A stretch of DNA of 64,000 bases from a bacterium (GTDB taxonomy: Bacteria > Vulcanimicrobiota > Vulcanimicrobiia > Vulcanimicrobiales > Vulcanimicrobiaceae), in assembly GCA_021805775.1 (NCBI GenBank), contig JAJZED010000002.1:210390-274389 (forward strand). Direction: 5' to 3'. Under the pieces are notes generated by a model that did no database searches, was not told the origin of the DNA, and saw nothing but the letters and a program-made list of their open reading frames with translations. Position numbers and translations under genes: made by a program. Numbering within the stretch: the stretch's first letter is position 1; each line of letters starts with the position of its first letter. Shown here piece by piece: positions 25,387 to 34,731 of this stretch.

Positions 25387-26970
25387 GTGAAACGCACTCT
25401 CTCCTTGCCGGCGGCATCGTTGGGGATCGCGCTTGCAGTCGGCGGACCGCTTGCAGTCGGCGGACCGCTTGCAGCAGCGACGGCGGCGCCCCATGCCGGT
25501 CATCCCGTGCATAGCGCCATTTCGAACGCGCATTTCTATCCCGATCGGGTAACCGAGCATACGATCTTGCTCGACGGCAAAACGATTCACTATACGGCCC
25601 GCGCCGGTACGATCGTGCTGCGCAACGATCGACACCAGCCGACCCTGCGCATGTTTTACGTCGCATATACCAAAAATGGCGCGAACCCGGAAAAGCGTCC
25701 GATTACTTTTCTCTACAATGGCGGGCCGGGGAGCTCGTCCATGTGGTTGCACATGGGTTCGTGGGGACCCGTGCGTGTCGAAGTCGGTAACGGCACGATC
25801 GTCGGCGGCCCGCCCTACCGCATCGTCAAGAACCAATACAGCCTTCTCGACACCACGGATCTCGTCTTTATCGATATGCCCGACAGCGGCTTTGGCCGAA
25901 TTGTCGGCGTCGGTAAACCGAAGATGTTCTTCGGCGTCGATAAAGATGTCGCCGCATTCGGCCAGTTTATCGAACGTTACGCCAGTTCGTTCGGCCGTTG
26001 GAACTCTCCAAAATTTCTTTATGGGGAATCTTACGGCACCACTCGATCCGCAGCGCTCGTTCACTATCTCCAACAAAAAGGCGTCGGGATTAACGGCGTC
26101 GTTTTGCAATCGTCGATTCTCAACTTCGGGCTGGACGTAACCGGAGCAACGCCGATCGGCGGAAGCGACTGGGCGTACGCCTTCTATCTCCCGACCGAGG
26201 CCGCGACGGCATGGTATCACCATGCGCTTCCCAATCGTCCCGCACGCTTGCGGCCCTTCGTCGCAAAGGTCAGCGCGTTCGCTCTGAACGACTACTTAAA
26301 TGCGTTAGCGCGCGGCTCGCAACTTTCTCGACAGCGCCGGGCGGCCATCGTCGCCAAACTCCACGCTTACACCGGGCTCTCGGAACGTTTTATTCGCAAC
26401 AATAACCTGCGCGTACCGTATTGGAGATTTGAAAGCCAGCTTTTGCGCGATAACGGCCTCGAAACCGGTCGACTCGACGGGCGTTTCGTTACCGATACGA
26501 CCGACGGCGCCGAAAACCAGCCGCGTTGGGATCCCACCGATGCCGCCATCGATTACCCGTACACGACGGCGATCAATCAGTACCTGCGCGTCGATCTCAA
26601 ATACGACCCGACGTTACAGTATCGTACCGAGATTTATAATATAATTGCGCGCGACGGAATTCCGGGCGGTGGTTGGAATAACACGCATCGCGGCAATCCA
26701 ACGACCGACGTCACCCCCGACCTTGCAGATGCGCTGAGTTACGACCCGCACCTGAAAATCTTCTCCGCCAACGGTTATTACGATTTCGCCACGCCGTTTT
26801 TAGAGACGGAGTTCGCGCTCGACCATCTCAACGTGCGACCGGCGCTTCTAAAAAATATCACCTACGGTTTCTATAAATCGGGACACATGATCTACCTGGC
26901 TCCGCAAGCGCTCGCCCGATATCACGCCGATCTCGAGCGTTGGTATGCCGCGACCCTGGGAGGGCGCTAA
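25387..26970 (+). CDS. Secreted S10-family serine carboxypeptidase
   Basis: This protein of about 527 residues starts at GTG 25387 with AAAGGA upstream. Its signal peptide contains an 18-bp tandem duplication (25432-25467, LAVGGP twice). Peptidase S10 features are YNGGPGSSSMWLHMGSWGP (oxyanion region), catalytic Ser in YGESYGTTR, Asp in ANGYYDFATP and His in KSGHMIYL. It should cleave C-terminal residues at acidic pH outside the cytoplasm. A paralogue follows after two bases, a clear tandem duplication. Confidence 0.9.
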   Translation: MKRTLSLPAASLGIALAVGGPLAVGGPLAAATAAPHAGHPVHSAISNAHFYPDRVTEHTILLDGKTIHYTARAGTIVLRNDRHQPTLRMFYVAYTKNGANPEKRPITFLYNGGPGSSSMWLHMGSWGPVRVEVGNGTIVGGPPYRIVKNQYSLLDTTDLVFIDMPDSGFGRIVGVGKPKMFFGVDKDVAAFGQFIERYASSFGRWNSPKFLYGESYGTTRSAALVHYLQQKGVGINGVVLQSSILNFGLDVTGATPIGGSDWAYAFYLPTEAATAWYHHALPNRPARLRPFVAKVSAFALNDYLNALARGSQLSRQRRAAIVAKLHAYTGLSERFIRNNNLRVPYWRFESQLLRDNGLETGRLDGRFVTDTTDGAENQPRWDPTDAAIDYPYTTAINQYLRVDLKYDPTLQYRTEIYNIIARDGIPGGGWNNTHRGNPTTDVTPDLADALSYDPHLKIFSANGYYDFATPFLETEFALDHLNVRPALLKNITYGFYKSGHMIYLAPQALARYHADLERWYAATLGGR

Positions 26971-26972
26971 CG

Positions 26973-28517
26973 ATGAAAGACGGTACCATGAACGCGCTCC
27001 GCGCCGCTGCGGCGATCGCCCTTCTTCTTCCCGGCGCGATCGCCGCTTCGCCCGCAAAACCATCCACGACGCCGGCATGGACGCGGGTGCCCGATGCGGT
27101 CACCCAGCACAGCATGTCGCTCGACGGTAAACGCTTATCTTATACGGCGCGCGCGGGGACGATCGTGCTACGAGGTGCCGGGCGCAAGCCGTTGGCGACG
27201 ATGTTCTATACCGCCTACACCAAGAACGGCGAAAACCCGAACCATCGCGCGATTACCTTTCTCTATAACGGCGGACCGGGTAGTTCGACGATATGGCTGC
27301 GAATGGGCTCGTGGGGCCCGATTCGCGCCGCCATCGCCGCGAACGGCGGCATAACGGCGCCGCCCCCGTATCACCTCGTCAGTAACCCCGATACCCTCCT
27401 CGATACCACCGATCTCGTCTTCGTCGACATGCCGGCGAGCGGGTACGGCCGCATCTGGCCCGGCGCCGATGCAAAGAAGGTCTTCGGTTCCGACAACGAC
27501 GTGAAGATGTTCGCGCAATTCATCGAGCGTTATTTGACCGAGTTCGACCGCTGGAACTCGCCTCGTTTCCTTTATGGGGAATCCTACGGCACTCCCCGGA
27601 CTGCAATGCTGGTGAACTATCTACAAAATCATGCCGTCTCAATCGATGGCATCGTTTTGCAATCGTCGATTTTGAACTACAATCTCGCCTCAACCGATAT
27701 TTACGGTGGAGCGGATACCGACGACTGGCAATATGTTTTTGATTTTGCCACCGAGGCGGCAACGGCATGGTATTACCACGCCGTACCGGGAGCGAACCCC
27801 AACCTCAATGCCTACATGCAGCAGGTAAAACGCTTCGCCATGGGCCCCTACCGCGAGGCACTCAATCGCGGTGCGACGCTCGCTCCTAGCGCCTACGCGT
27901 CGATGGTTGGTGAACTCTCCCACTATTTGGCGATACCGGAATCGTATATCCGCCACTCGAACCTTCGCATCCCCGCGCAGCGGTATATCGCGGAATTTCG
28001 TCGCTCGCAAGGAAAAACCGAGGGCATCTACGACTCGCGCTATCAACTCTATACGCTCGATCGAGCCGAGATGCAGCCAAGCCTCGAAGCGAGCGACGCA
28101 TCGATCGATTCCGCCTTCTACTCGCTCTCGAACGTCTATCTGCGCAACGATCTGCACTATCGCACGCCGCTGCGCTATCGGATGGGAGCGTACTCCGCCA
28201 TTCAAAAGAGCGGACCCTGGAATTTTATGCACGACGGCTGGCTGCCCCTGAACACCGCTCCGGATCTCGCGCAAGCGATGACCTACAATCCCCATCTGCG
28301 CGTATTTTCAGCAAATGGATATTTCGACTCGGTTACCCCCTGGCTTGCGACGGTCTATACGCTCGAGCACCTGCAACTCGCGCCGGCACTCCAGCGACAC
28401 ATTACGTATGGATTTTATCCGTCGGGGCACATGATCTACCTCAACGTGGCCGCGCTCGGCGACTTTCACGCGCAACTCGAACGTTGGTACCGGCGCATTC
28501 TCGCCCGCCGACGCTAG
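26973..28517 (+). CDS. Secreted S10-family serine carboxypeptidase (paralogue)
   Basis: This 514-residue paralogue of the preceding gene has a signal peptide (AAAIALLLPGAIAAS), YNGGPGSSTIWLRMGSWGP, nucleophile YGESYGTPR, Asp in ANGYFDSVTP and His in PSGHMIYL. Start ATG 26973; ATG 26988 is possible. It ends with a four-base overlap with the convergent molybdoenzyme gene. Both copies keep the full catalytic triad, so neither looks decayed. Confidence 0.9.
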   Translation: MKDGTMNALRAAAAIALLLPGAIAASPAKPSTTPAWTRVPDAVTQHSMSLDGKRLSYTARAGTIVLRGAGRKPLATMFYTAYTKNGENPNHRAITFLYNGGPGSSTIWLRMGSWGPIRAAIAANGGITAPPPYHLVSNPDTLLDTTDLVFVDMPASGYGRIWPGADAKKVFGSDNDVKMFAQFIERYLTEFDRWNSPRFLYGESYGTPRTAMLVNYLQNHAVSIDGIVLQSSILNYNLASTDIYGGADTDDWQYVFDFATEAATAWYYHAVPGANPNLNAYMQQVKRFAMGPYREALNRGATLAPSAYASMVGELSHYLAIPESYIRHSNLRIPAQRYIAEFRRSQGKTEGIYDSRYQLYTLDRAEMQPSLEASDASIDSAFYSLSNVYLRNDLHYRTPLRYRMGAYSAIQKSGPWNFMHDGWLPLNTAPDLAQAMTYNPHLRVFSANGYFDSVTPWLATVYTLEHLQLAPALQRHITYGFYPSGHMIYLNVAALGDFHAQLERWYRRILARRR

Positions 28518-30628
28518 CCGGCTGCAACCTCGACCGAAACCGCACACGCCTTGAAGCCGGGCTCCTGGGAGATCGGGTCGCGCACGTCGAGCGTTACCTC
28601 GTTCACGAGACTTCCCGGATAGCCCCAGAGCGTGAACAACACCCCCTCTGGAACCTCGTCGGTAACGTGCGCTACGAGATCGATCGTCCCCCGTCGCGAT
28701 GCGACGCGAACGAGCTCGCCGTCGCGAACGGCGGAGCGTCGCGCATCGGCGGGATTGATTGAAAGTAAATTTCGCGGCGAACGCGCAACGAGTTGCGGGG
28801 TGCGCGCAAAGGTATAGCCGCTCTGCCAAAGGTCGTTCTCGCGACCGGTAACCAGGGTCAATGGATAATCGGCATCGGGCCTTTCGGGCTGAGCGAGGTA
28901 ATCGAGCGCCCAAATCTGTGCGCGGCCATCCGGCGTCGGGAACTTGCCGTCACTATAAAGCCGCTCGGTACCCACGGAGTCCGCGGTCGGTACCGGGATT
29001 TGAAAACCGTTGGAACCCGCCGCACGAAGCCGGCTATAGCTGAGCCCGGCAAACGGCGAACCGACCTTGAGTTCATCGAATATCTCTTCGGAGGATTTCC
29101 AAGAGAATTTGCTCGGCTCGCTCAAACGCTTCCCAAGTTCGGCCGGTACGTACCAATCCGGCTTGCTCTCCCCCGGTGCCGGTGCAAATGCATCGTAGAA
29201 GCGCGCGCGACGCTCCGTGTTCGTGGACACGTAGGAACTCTCTCCCCAAGAAGCAGCCGGAAAAATGACGCTCGCAAGTTCGGTCGTTTCATTCGGATAG
29301 ATATCGGTTACCACGAGAAATTCAAGATCGTCGCGAAATATTTTCCGCGTCCTCCCGGCATTCGGTAACGTTACTAAGGGTTGAACGCTCGCACAGAGGA
29401 GCGCTTTCTGTTCTCCCGCTTCGATCGCGTCGAGCTGTTCGAAGATCGTTTTGTTTGGGATCGTAACGTGAGCGAGCGCTCCTGCAACGAGCGGGGGATT
29501 CACGATCGACCCTTGATGCCCCCCAAGCGGCGAATACGAACCGCCGACCCGTCCGACGTTGCCGGTCAGCAACGCAAGATTTATCAACGAACAGATCATA
29601 TCGGTCCCGTGCGCCTGGTGCTCTAAACCTTTACCCGAGAGAAAGAGCGTCCGTTTTGAAGACCCGATCTGCCTCGCCACCGCCCGAATCGTCGCCGCCG
29701 ATACACCGACGATTCGACTCACGTTTTCCGGCGAATAACGATCGAGGACGAGTTCGCGATACTCTGCTAGCCCGTTGGTATGGAGCGCGACGAAGTTCTC
29801 ATCGTAGAGACGTTCCTGCAATAGCACGTTCCCGACGGCGTTATAGAACGCGACGTCACTACCCGGGCGAATGCGAACGAAGTGGCCGAGCTTCGCAGCC
29901 GCCCGCGCGGCCTCGGTCTCGCGAACGTCGACGACGATGAGCTTCGCGCCGCTCTGCGCGCGCGCGACGACGCGATCGTAGATAACCGAAAGCGTTGCCG
30001 ATGCATTTGCACCCGCAAGAACGATGGTGTCGGCGGCCTCGATATCGGCAAGCGCCCACGGATGCGATGCGTTGCCCAACGAACGCGAGAGCCCGGCCGA
30101 TCCGGTAGCGGCGCAAAGGCGACCGTTGAGGTCGTAATTGGTAATTTTCAGCGCCGCGGCAAGCTTCATATACGCATAGGCATTCTCACCGCCAAACCAA
30201 TCGGCATGATAGATTCCGATGCTCGATGGGCCGAATCGCTCCAAGTACGCTTTCAGTTTTTCGCCGACGTGGTCGAGGGCACTCCGCCACGTCGACCGCA
30301 CCATCCGCGCGCCGACCCGCACGAGCGGATAGCGAAGCCTATCTCGCGTCGGCCCGTTCTTGCGATAGAGCGTCTCGGAGAGGAAGGCACCGCGCACCGA
30401 GTAATCGCCTGCGTTCACCGGGCAATTTGCGTCGGGCACCAACTGAACGTAGCGACCGTCGGTAAGGCGGACGATCGGAAGGTCGGGGACGCGGGAATCG
30501 AAGGCTCGCGCCGCGAGTACGCGATAACCACAGCCGACGTTACAGAATCGGCAACTCGTGGAGCTAGAACGTAGATCGACGACGCCGGGAGCGGCGAATA
30601 ATCGATCGAGAATCTCCGTGCGTTTCAT
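28514..30628 (-). CDS. AioA/IdrA-family molybdopterin oxidoreductase
   Basis: This 704-residue DMSO-reductase-superfamily enzyme has C26-x2-C29-x3-C33 and then NAGDYS77VRG where other families have a fourth Cys. This predicts a [3Fe-4S] cluster as in arsenite oxidase AioA. Other AioA-like segments are GGHQGSIVNPP and VGTERLYSDGKFPTPDGRAQ near the C-terminus. By my recollection of AioA, most arsenite-site residues are not kept (Ala replaces the first His, Pro replaces the Arg before GGH), so the substrate is probably different. IdrA-type iodate reductases are relatives. It is shorter than AioA (~825) and lacks its own export signal; the Rieske partner carries a Tat signal. Confidence 0.82.
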   Translation of the reverse strand: MKRTEILDRLFAAPGVVDLRSSSTSCRFCNVGCGYRVLAARAFDSRVPDLPIVRLTDGRYVQLVPDANCPVNAGDYSVRGAFLSETLYRKNGPTRDRLRYPLVRVGARMVRSTWRSALDHVGEKLKAYLERFGPSSIGIYHADWFGGENAYAYMKLAAALKITNYDLNGRLCAATGSAGLSRSLGNASHPWALADIEAADTIVLAGANASATLSVIYDRVVARAQSGAKLIVVDVRETEAARAAAKLGHFVRIRPGSDVAFYNAVGNVLLQERLYDENFVALHTNGLAEYRELVLDRYSPENVSRIVGVSAATIRAVARQIGSSKRTLFLSGKGLEHQAHGTDMICSLINLALLTGNVGRVGGSYSPLGGHQGSIVNPPLVAGALAHVTIPNKTIFEQLDAIEAGEQKALLCASVQPLVTLPNAGRTRKIFRDDLEFLVVTDIYPNETTELASVIFPAASWGESSYVSTNTERRARFYDAFAPAPGESKPDWYVPAELGKRLSEPSKFSWKSSEEIFDELKVGSPFAGLSYSRLRAAGSNGFQIPVPTADSVGTERLYSDGKFPTPDGRAQIWALDYLAQPERPDADYPLTLVTGRENDLWQSGYTFARTPQLVARSPRNLLSINPADARRSAVRDGELVRVASRRGTIDLVAHVTDEVPEGVLFTLWGYPGSLVNEVTLDVRDPISQEPGFKACAVSVEVAAG

Positions 30629-31125
30629 CGTTCGTTCCCCGTTCCGTAGATCGTTTGATTCTCTTCGAGACTTTCGGGGCGACCGAAGACCGGCGCAGAA
30701 ATGCCGACCGCATAGAGCACGCCATCGTGGGAGCTCCGAACCGCGATCTCCGGAAGCGAGCGCGGAGCGGGGCCACGTTCGACCTCACCGGAACGAGTTG
30801 CATCGAAAACACTGCCATGGCAGGGGCACGTAAAAGTTTGAGTCTCGCGTGCGTAGGCAACCTCACAGCCCATATGCGTGCAGATCAGGCTGTAGGCGAC
30901 GACGTCACCGTTGCCGAGCAGCAATGCACGCGCCGGCGAATTTGCATCCGGATACATAAAGGCGATCTCGCCGCGAGCCTTCAGTTCTGCGAGGGTTCCT
31001 ATTTTGTGCCAAGGCTCCGTCGATGGGTTCGCTTCGGCGCCCTCAAATGAAAGAGCGTCGGCCGCAAGACCGCCGGCTATCGCCGTTGCGATCGTCGCGA
31101 TCGACGCACGCCTGGTCATACTCAT
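30625..31125 (-). CDS. AioB-like Rieske subunit with Tat signal
   Basis: This 166-residue Rieske protein has an N-terminal twin-arginine-type signal (TRRASIATIATAIAGGLAADA) and the [2Fe-2S] ligands C82-T-H84 and C100-x2-H103. C87 and C102 are placed for the disulfide found in high-potential Rieske proteins. It precedes and overlaps the catalytic subunit gene by four bases (aioBA order). It would carry the catalytic subunit through the Tat system and pass electrons to or from a periplasmic cytochrome, which is not encoded nearby. Confidence 0.88.
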   Translation of the reverse strand: MSMTRRASIATIATAIAGGLAADALSFEGAEANPSTEPWHKIGTLAELKARGEIAFMYPDANSPARALLLGNGDVVAYSLICTHMGCEVAYARETQTFTCPCHGSVFDATRSGEVERGPAPRSLPEIAVRSSHDGVLYAVGISAPVFGRPESLEENQTIYGTGNER

Positions 31126-31209
31126 TGCTCCGCTCTCCTTCGTTCGTCAAAGCGTAACGCCGGTCGGTGAAGCGAGGGAGAAGGTCTCGTGAACGAACGC
31201 GCAACCGCG

Positions 31210-31581
31210 CTAGCGGTGGTCGAATGCTTCCTGCGCCGAGCGCACCTGCGGCATGTGTCGCTCCGCCCAGCGCGCGAGCGCGCTCAGAGGCTCGTCGAGC
31301 GTGCGGCCGAGCGGGGTCAGCGTATATTCGACGCGCGGAGGAATCTCAGGATAGAGCTTTCGGGTCACGAGACCGTCGCGTTCCAGGTCGCGCAGCGTTT
31401 GGGTGAGCATCTTCTGCGATATTCCCGTGACCGAACGGCGCAACTCACCGAAACGAACGGCCCCATCGGCGCGACCGAGGATGCCGATGATCAGCGTCGT
31501 CCATTTATCGGCGATGCGATCGAGCAGTTCGCGCACGGGGCAGTTACCCGAAAATGCATCCGGTTCGTTCTTGGTTTCCAT
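31210..31581 (-). CDS. HxlR-family transcriptional regulator
   Basis: This protein of about 123 residues has the HxlR winged helix: [50 protein letters not shown], and [12 protein letters not shown]. The Cys in NCPV is the redox-sensing position in some relatives such as HypR/QorR. I chose ATG 31581 (AGGA upstream); ATG 31599 adds six residues. It is divergent from the YceI gene and probably controls it. Confidence 0.88.
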   Translation of the reverse strand: METKNEPDAFSGNCPVRELLDRIADKWTTLIIGILGRADGAVRFGELRRSVTGISQKMLTQTLRDLERDGLVTRKLYPEIPPRVEYTLTPLGRTLDEPLSALARWAERHMPQVRSAQEAFDHR

Positions 31582-31627
31582 TTTGTTCCTATATACCATT
31601 TTGGTGCCTTATTGCTTCTAGGTGCTC

Positions 31628-31649
31628 GGTATGCGATAGTAACTATACC
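31628..31649. promoter_or_regulatory. Dyad operator candidate between hxlR and yceI
   Basis: GGTAT (31628-31632) and ATACC (31645-31649) form a dyad with a 12-base spacer. TATACCA is repeated at 31592-31598 and 31644-31650. This lies in the only gap between the divergent HxlR regulator and the YceI gene. Confidence 0.4.
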
Positions 31650-31665
31650 ACAAAAGGAGATTTAA

Positions 31666-32205
31666 ATGAACAGCACCCTGCAAAAATATGCGATCGACCC
31701 CAGCCATACCTCGGTCGAGTTCCTCGTCCGCCATATGATGCTTGCGAAGGTCCGCGGCCGCTTCACCGGCGTTACCGGCTCGTTCGCCGTCCCTCAAGAT
31801 GGGACGCTGCCGACCGAGATCGAGGCGCACATCGATACGACGAGTATCGATACCCGCGAAGAGCAACGCGACACGCACCTCAAGTCCGCCGACTTTCTCG
31901 ATGCGGCGACCTTTCCGACGATCGATTTCGTCAGCACGAAGGCCGACGGATCGGACGAACGCTTCACCATGAACGGCAACCTCACCATCCACGGCGTCAC
32001 TCGGCCGGTAGCGCTCGACGTTACCTTCGAGGGGCGCGCAACCGACCCGTGGGGAAACCAGCGCATCGGTTTCATCGCGCATGCCACGATTAGCCGGAAA
32101 GAGTTCGGCTTGACGTGGAATCAGGCGCTCGAGACCGGCGGCGTGCTCGTCGGCGACGAAGTGCGCATCGAACTCAACGTTGAGGGGATTCTGCAGGCTT
32201 CGTAA
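31666..32205 (+). CDS. YceI-family protein
   Basis: This 179-residue lipocalin-like YceI protein begins YAIDPSHTSVEFLVRHMM. It contains FTGVTGSFAV, a THLKSADFLDAATFPTIDF core, and ends FGLTWNQALETGGVLVGDEVRIEL. There is no signal peptide, so this is a cytoplasmic member, unlike E. coli YceI. The family binds isoprenoid or amphiphilic molecules. A strong Shine-Dalgarno AAAGGAG precedes ATG 31666. It is paired with a divergent HxlR regulator, a common arrangement for stress-induced genes. Confidence 0.92.
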   Translation: MNSTLQKYAIDPSHTSVEFLVRHMMLAKVRGRFTGVTGSFAVPQDGTLPTEIEAHIDTTSIDTREEQRDTHLKSADFLDAATFPTIDFVSTKADGSDERFTMNGNLTIHGVTRPVALDVTFEGRATDPWGNQRIGFIAHATISRKEFGLTWNQALETGGVLVGDEVRIELNVEGILQAS

Positions 32206-32207
32206 TC

Positions 32208-32986
32208 ATGCAACCGACGCTCTATATCCCGCACGGCGGAGGTCCATGCTTCTTTATGGAGTGGCCTGGGGAGCCTTGGAAAAACATGGAAGCGTACCTC
32301 CGTGCGCTTCCATCGACGCTCAACGAGCAACCGCGCGCGATTCTCGTCATCTCAGCGCATTGGGAACGCGCGCTTCCGACGGTCACGGCGAACCCGCAGC
32401 CTCACCTTATCTACGACTACAGCGGTTTCCCAGCGCATACGTACCAGCTTCGCTACGATGCTCCGGGCTCGCGGAGCTCGCGCAGCGCGTCCGCGATTTG
32501 CTCGCCTCCGCCGGAATCGCTTCGGCGAGTGACGATCGGCGCGGCCTCGATCACGGCGTTTTCGTTCCCTTGAAGGTGATCTATCCCGAGGCGCGGATTC
32601 CCGTCGTCGCGCTCTCGCTCCAGCACGGATACGATCCGCAGCGCCACCTTGCAATCGGGGCAGCGCTCGCACCGCTGCGCGAGGAGGGCGTGCTCGTCAT
32701 CGGCAGCGGTATGAGTTACCACAATTTGCGCCGCATCTTCGACGGCACCGACGATGGTGCCGCGCAGTTCGACGAGTGGCTCAATGAAGCGGCGCTCGCG
32801 CCGGCTCCGCTGCGAGCGGAGCGCCTCATCGCCTGGGAGCGTGCGCCGCACGCACGCGACGCGCATCCACAAGAGGATCATCTCGCACCGCTCTTCGTCG
32901 TCGCCGGAGCTGCCAAGATCGCCGCCGAGCGCGACTACCACGACGTCATCTACGGAAAAACGCTCTCGGCTTTTCGATTCGACTAG
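32208..32986 (+). CDS. Class III extradiol dioxygenase (DODA/YgiD-type), apparent frameshift
   Basis: The family start YIPHGGGPCFF and metal-region SAHWE lie in the frame opening at ATG 32208. After YQLRYDAPGS, at about 32470, the continuation ELAQRVRDLLASAG, LDHGVFVPLKVIYPEA, GSGMSYHNLRRIF and the C-terminus lie in another frame ending at 32986. Restoring one base near GGGCTCGCGGAG gives a normal 259-residue LigB-fold protein. Members open aromatic rings of DOPA or related catechols with non-haem Fe or Zn. Read unrepaired, the first frame would stop at 32573. Confidence 0.78.
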
Positions 32987-33045
32987 TTTTCGTGCGTTTC
33001 ATGGACGAGGCTCAGGCTCGTCCTCGAAACCTTCCTCGGTACGGT

Positions 33046-34575
33046 TCAAGTCTCGCGGTAAAAAAACGAGTCGAGATCGAGCTCGCGCTCGACGACGTCG
33101 GCGAGTTCGTCGAGCGAGCGCTCCCGATCGCGCGCCACGAAGCGCCACTCCGTTGCAGCGTTCATTCCGAGGAAGGCACGCAGTCGCTGGAGATACTCGT
33201 GCCGAAAGATATCATCATCGAAGAGTCCGTGTACGTACGTACCCACGATACGGCCGTCCTCCGAGCGAACTCCATCGCGTCGCCGCTCCGCCGCACCGTT
33301 ATCGTGGATCTCCGCAAACGGCAGGCTTTCGGCGTCGTAAACGGTAGCGCCGACGTGAATCTCGTAGCCGCGAATCGGCGCGCCGGTAACGGTGAGGGTT
33401 CCGCGGACGCACTTCGTTGTTTTCTCGCTCAGCATAACGGTCGAGAGCGGCAAGATTGCGAGGCCGGCGTGCGTACCGCCGGCTTCGACTCCGTGCGGAT
33501 CGGCGATCTGCCGCCCGAGCATCTGCATCCCCCCGCATATGGCTAAGATACTGCCCGCCCCTCGCAACGCGCTATCGAGCCGTCGCTCGCGCAACCATTG
33601 CAGATCGGCGATCGTGTTTTTCGAACCCGGGAGGATCGCGAGATCCGCGTTAGCGATATCCTCGCTTCGATCGGTGTAGCGCAACTCGAGCGAGGGCTCG
33701 GCAGCGAGCGATTCAAAGTCGGTGAAATTCGCAATATACGGAAACGCGAGGACGGCGATCCGCAGGCGATCGTCGTCGCGACGTGCGTGCCAGGGGGCGC
33801 CGAGGCGGCGCCGCTCGAGCGAGAGCGAATCTTCTTCGTCAAGTTGTAGGTTTTTCAAATACGGCAGCACGCCATAACAGCGTCTTTCGCAGAGTTTTTC
33901 GATCTCGAGGATTCCCGGCTCGAGGAGGCTCCGCTCGCCGCGGAATTTATTGATCGTAAACCCGGCGATCCGAGCGCGGTCGCGCTCGTCGAGAAGCGCC
34001 AGCGTTCCGTATATTGCCGCAAAAACGCCGCCGCGATCGATATCGCCGACGAGCATACAGCGAGCATCGGCAGCATGGGCCATCGCCATATTAACGATGT
34101 CCCCATCGCGGAGATTGATCTCCGCCGGCGAGCCCGCCCCTTCGAGAACGATCGCATCGTACTCGGCCGCGAGGCGCTCGTACGATTCGAGCACCGCCGA
34201 CCAGAAGCGCTCGCGATTCCGCCCGCGATAGTCGGCGGCATGTACCGTGCCAAAACGCTCTCCGTGAAGAACCACCTGCGCCCCGTCGCTCGAACTCGGC
34301 TTGAGGAGAATCGGGTTCATGTCAACGCTGGGAACGATGCCGGCGGCCTCAGCCTGGAGTGCCTGCGCGCGGCCGATCTCCTTCCCATCGGGGGTGACGG
34401 CGGAGTTCAGCGACATATTTTGCGCTTTGAAGGGAGCGACGGCGATGCCGCGGCGGGCCAAATAACGGCATAGCGCCGCCGTAATCAACGATTTTCCGAC
34501 ATCCGACCCGGTGCCCAGAACCATGAACGCGTTCGCACGACGCTTTTGCCCACGCTTCCGCCCTCTCGAATTCAT
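33046..34575 (-). CDS. cobQ: Cobyric acid synthase
   Basis: This protein of about 509 residues has the N-terminal dethiobiotin-synthetase-like P-loop GTGSDVGKSLITAALCRYLARRG, APFKAQNMSLNS and VLEGAGSPAEINL. A C-terminal glutamine amidotransferase domain follows, with the nucleophile in ILAICGGMQMLG and His in GTYVHGLFD. CobQ amidates adenosylcobyrinic acid a,c-diamide at four positions. I chose ATG 34575; ATG 34524 directly before the P-loop is an alternative. It is isolated from other cobalamin genes here. Confidence 0.92.
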   Translation of the reverse strand: MNSRGRKRGQKRRANAFMVLGTGSDVGKSLITAALCRYLARRGIAVAPFKAQNMSLNSAVTPDGKEIGRAQALQAEAAGIVPSVDMNPILLKPSSSDGAQVVLHGERFGTVHAADYRGRNRERFWSAVLESYERLAAEYDAIVLEGAGSPAEINLRDGDIVNMAMAHAADARCMLVGDIDRGGVFAAIYGTLALLDERDRARIAGFTINKFRGERSLLEPGILEIEKLCERRCYGVLPYLKNLQLDEEDSLSLERRRLGAPWHARRDDDRLRIAVLAFPYIANFTDFESLAAEPSLELRYTDRSEDIANADLAILPGSKNTIADLQWLRERRLDSALRGAGSILAICGGMQMLGRQIADPHGVEAGGTHAGLAILPLSTVMLSEKTTKCVRGTLTVTGAPIRGYEIHVGATVYDAESLPFAEIHDNGAAERRRDGVRSEDGRIVGTYVHGLFDDDIFRHEYLQRLRAFLGMNAATEWRFVARDRERSLDELADVVERELDLDSFFYRET

Positions 34576-34660
34576 GCGGCGCCTCGGATTCCCGGGGAGC
34601 TCGCCAGAGCCTTTCACGGAGGGCCGGCGACCCAAGCGGCGAAAAGCGATACTTTGCCGA

Positions 34661-34687
34661 CGCCCGAAGCGATACGGGCGTTTTTTA
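34661..34687 (+). terminator. Terminator-like hairpin upstream of the S1-domain gene
   Basis: CGCCCG (34661-34666) and CGGGCG (34675-34680) form a hairpin followed directly by TTTTTT on the plus strand. No plus-strand gene precedes it, since cobQ runs leftward. It therefore lies in the probable leader of the S1 gene 45 bases downstream, where it could act as an attenuator. Confidence 0.6.
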
Positions 34688-34731
34688 TGCCGAGCCGCCT
34701 CGTGCGGCCATTCTTGGCGGAGAGCCTACCG

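Noticed and set aside
28514-30628. Formate dehydrogenase or nitrate reductase
   Set aside because: The Cys3-Ser cluster pattern, lack of a Sec/Cys active-site formate motif and the Rieske partner fit the AioA/IdrA branch instead.
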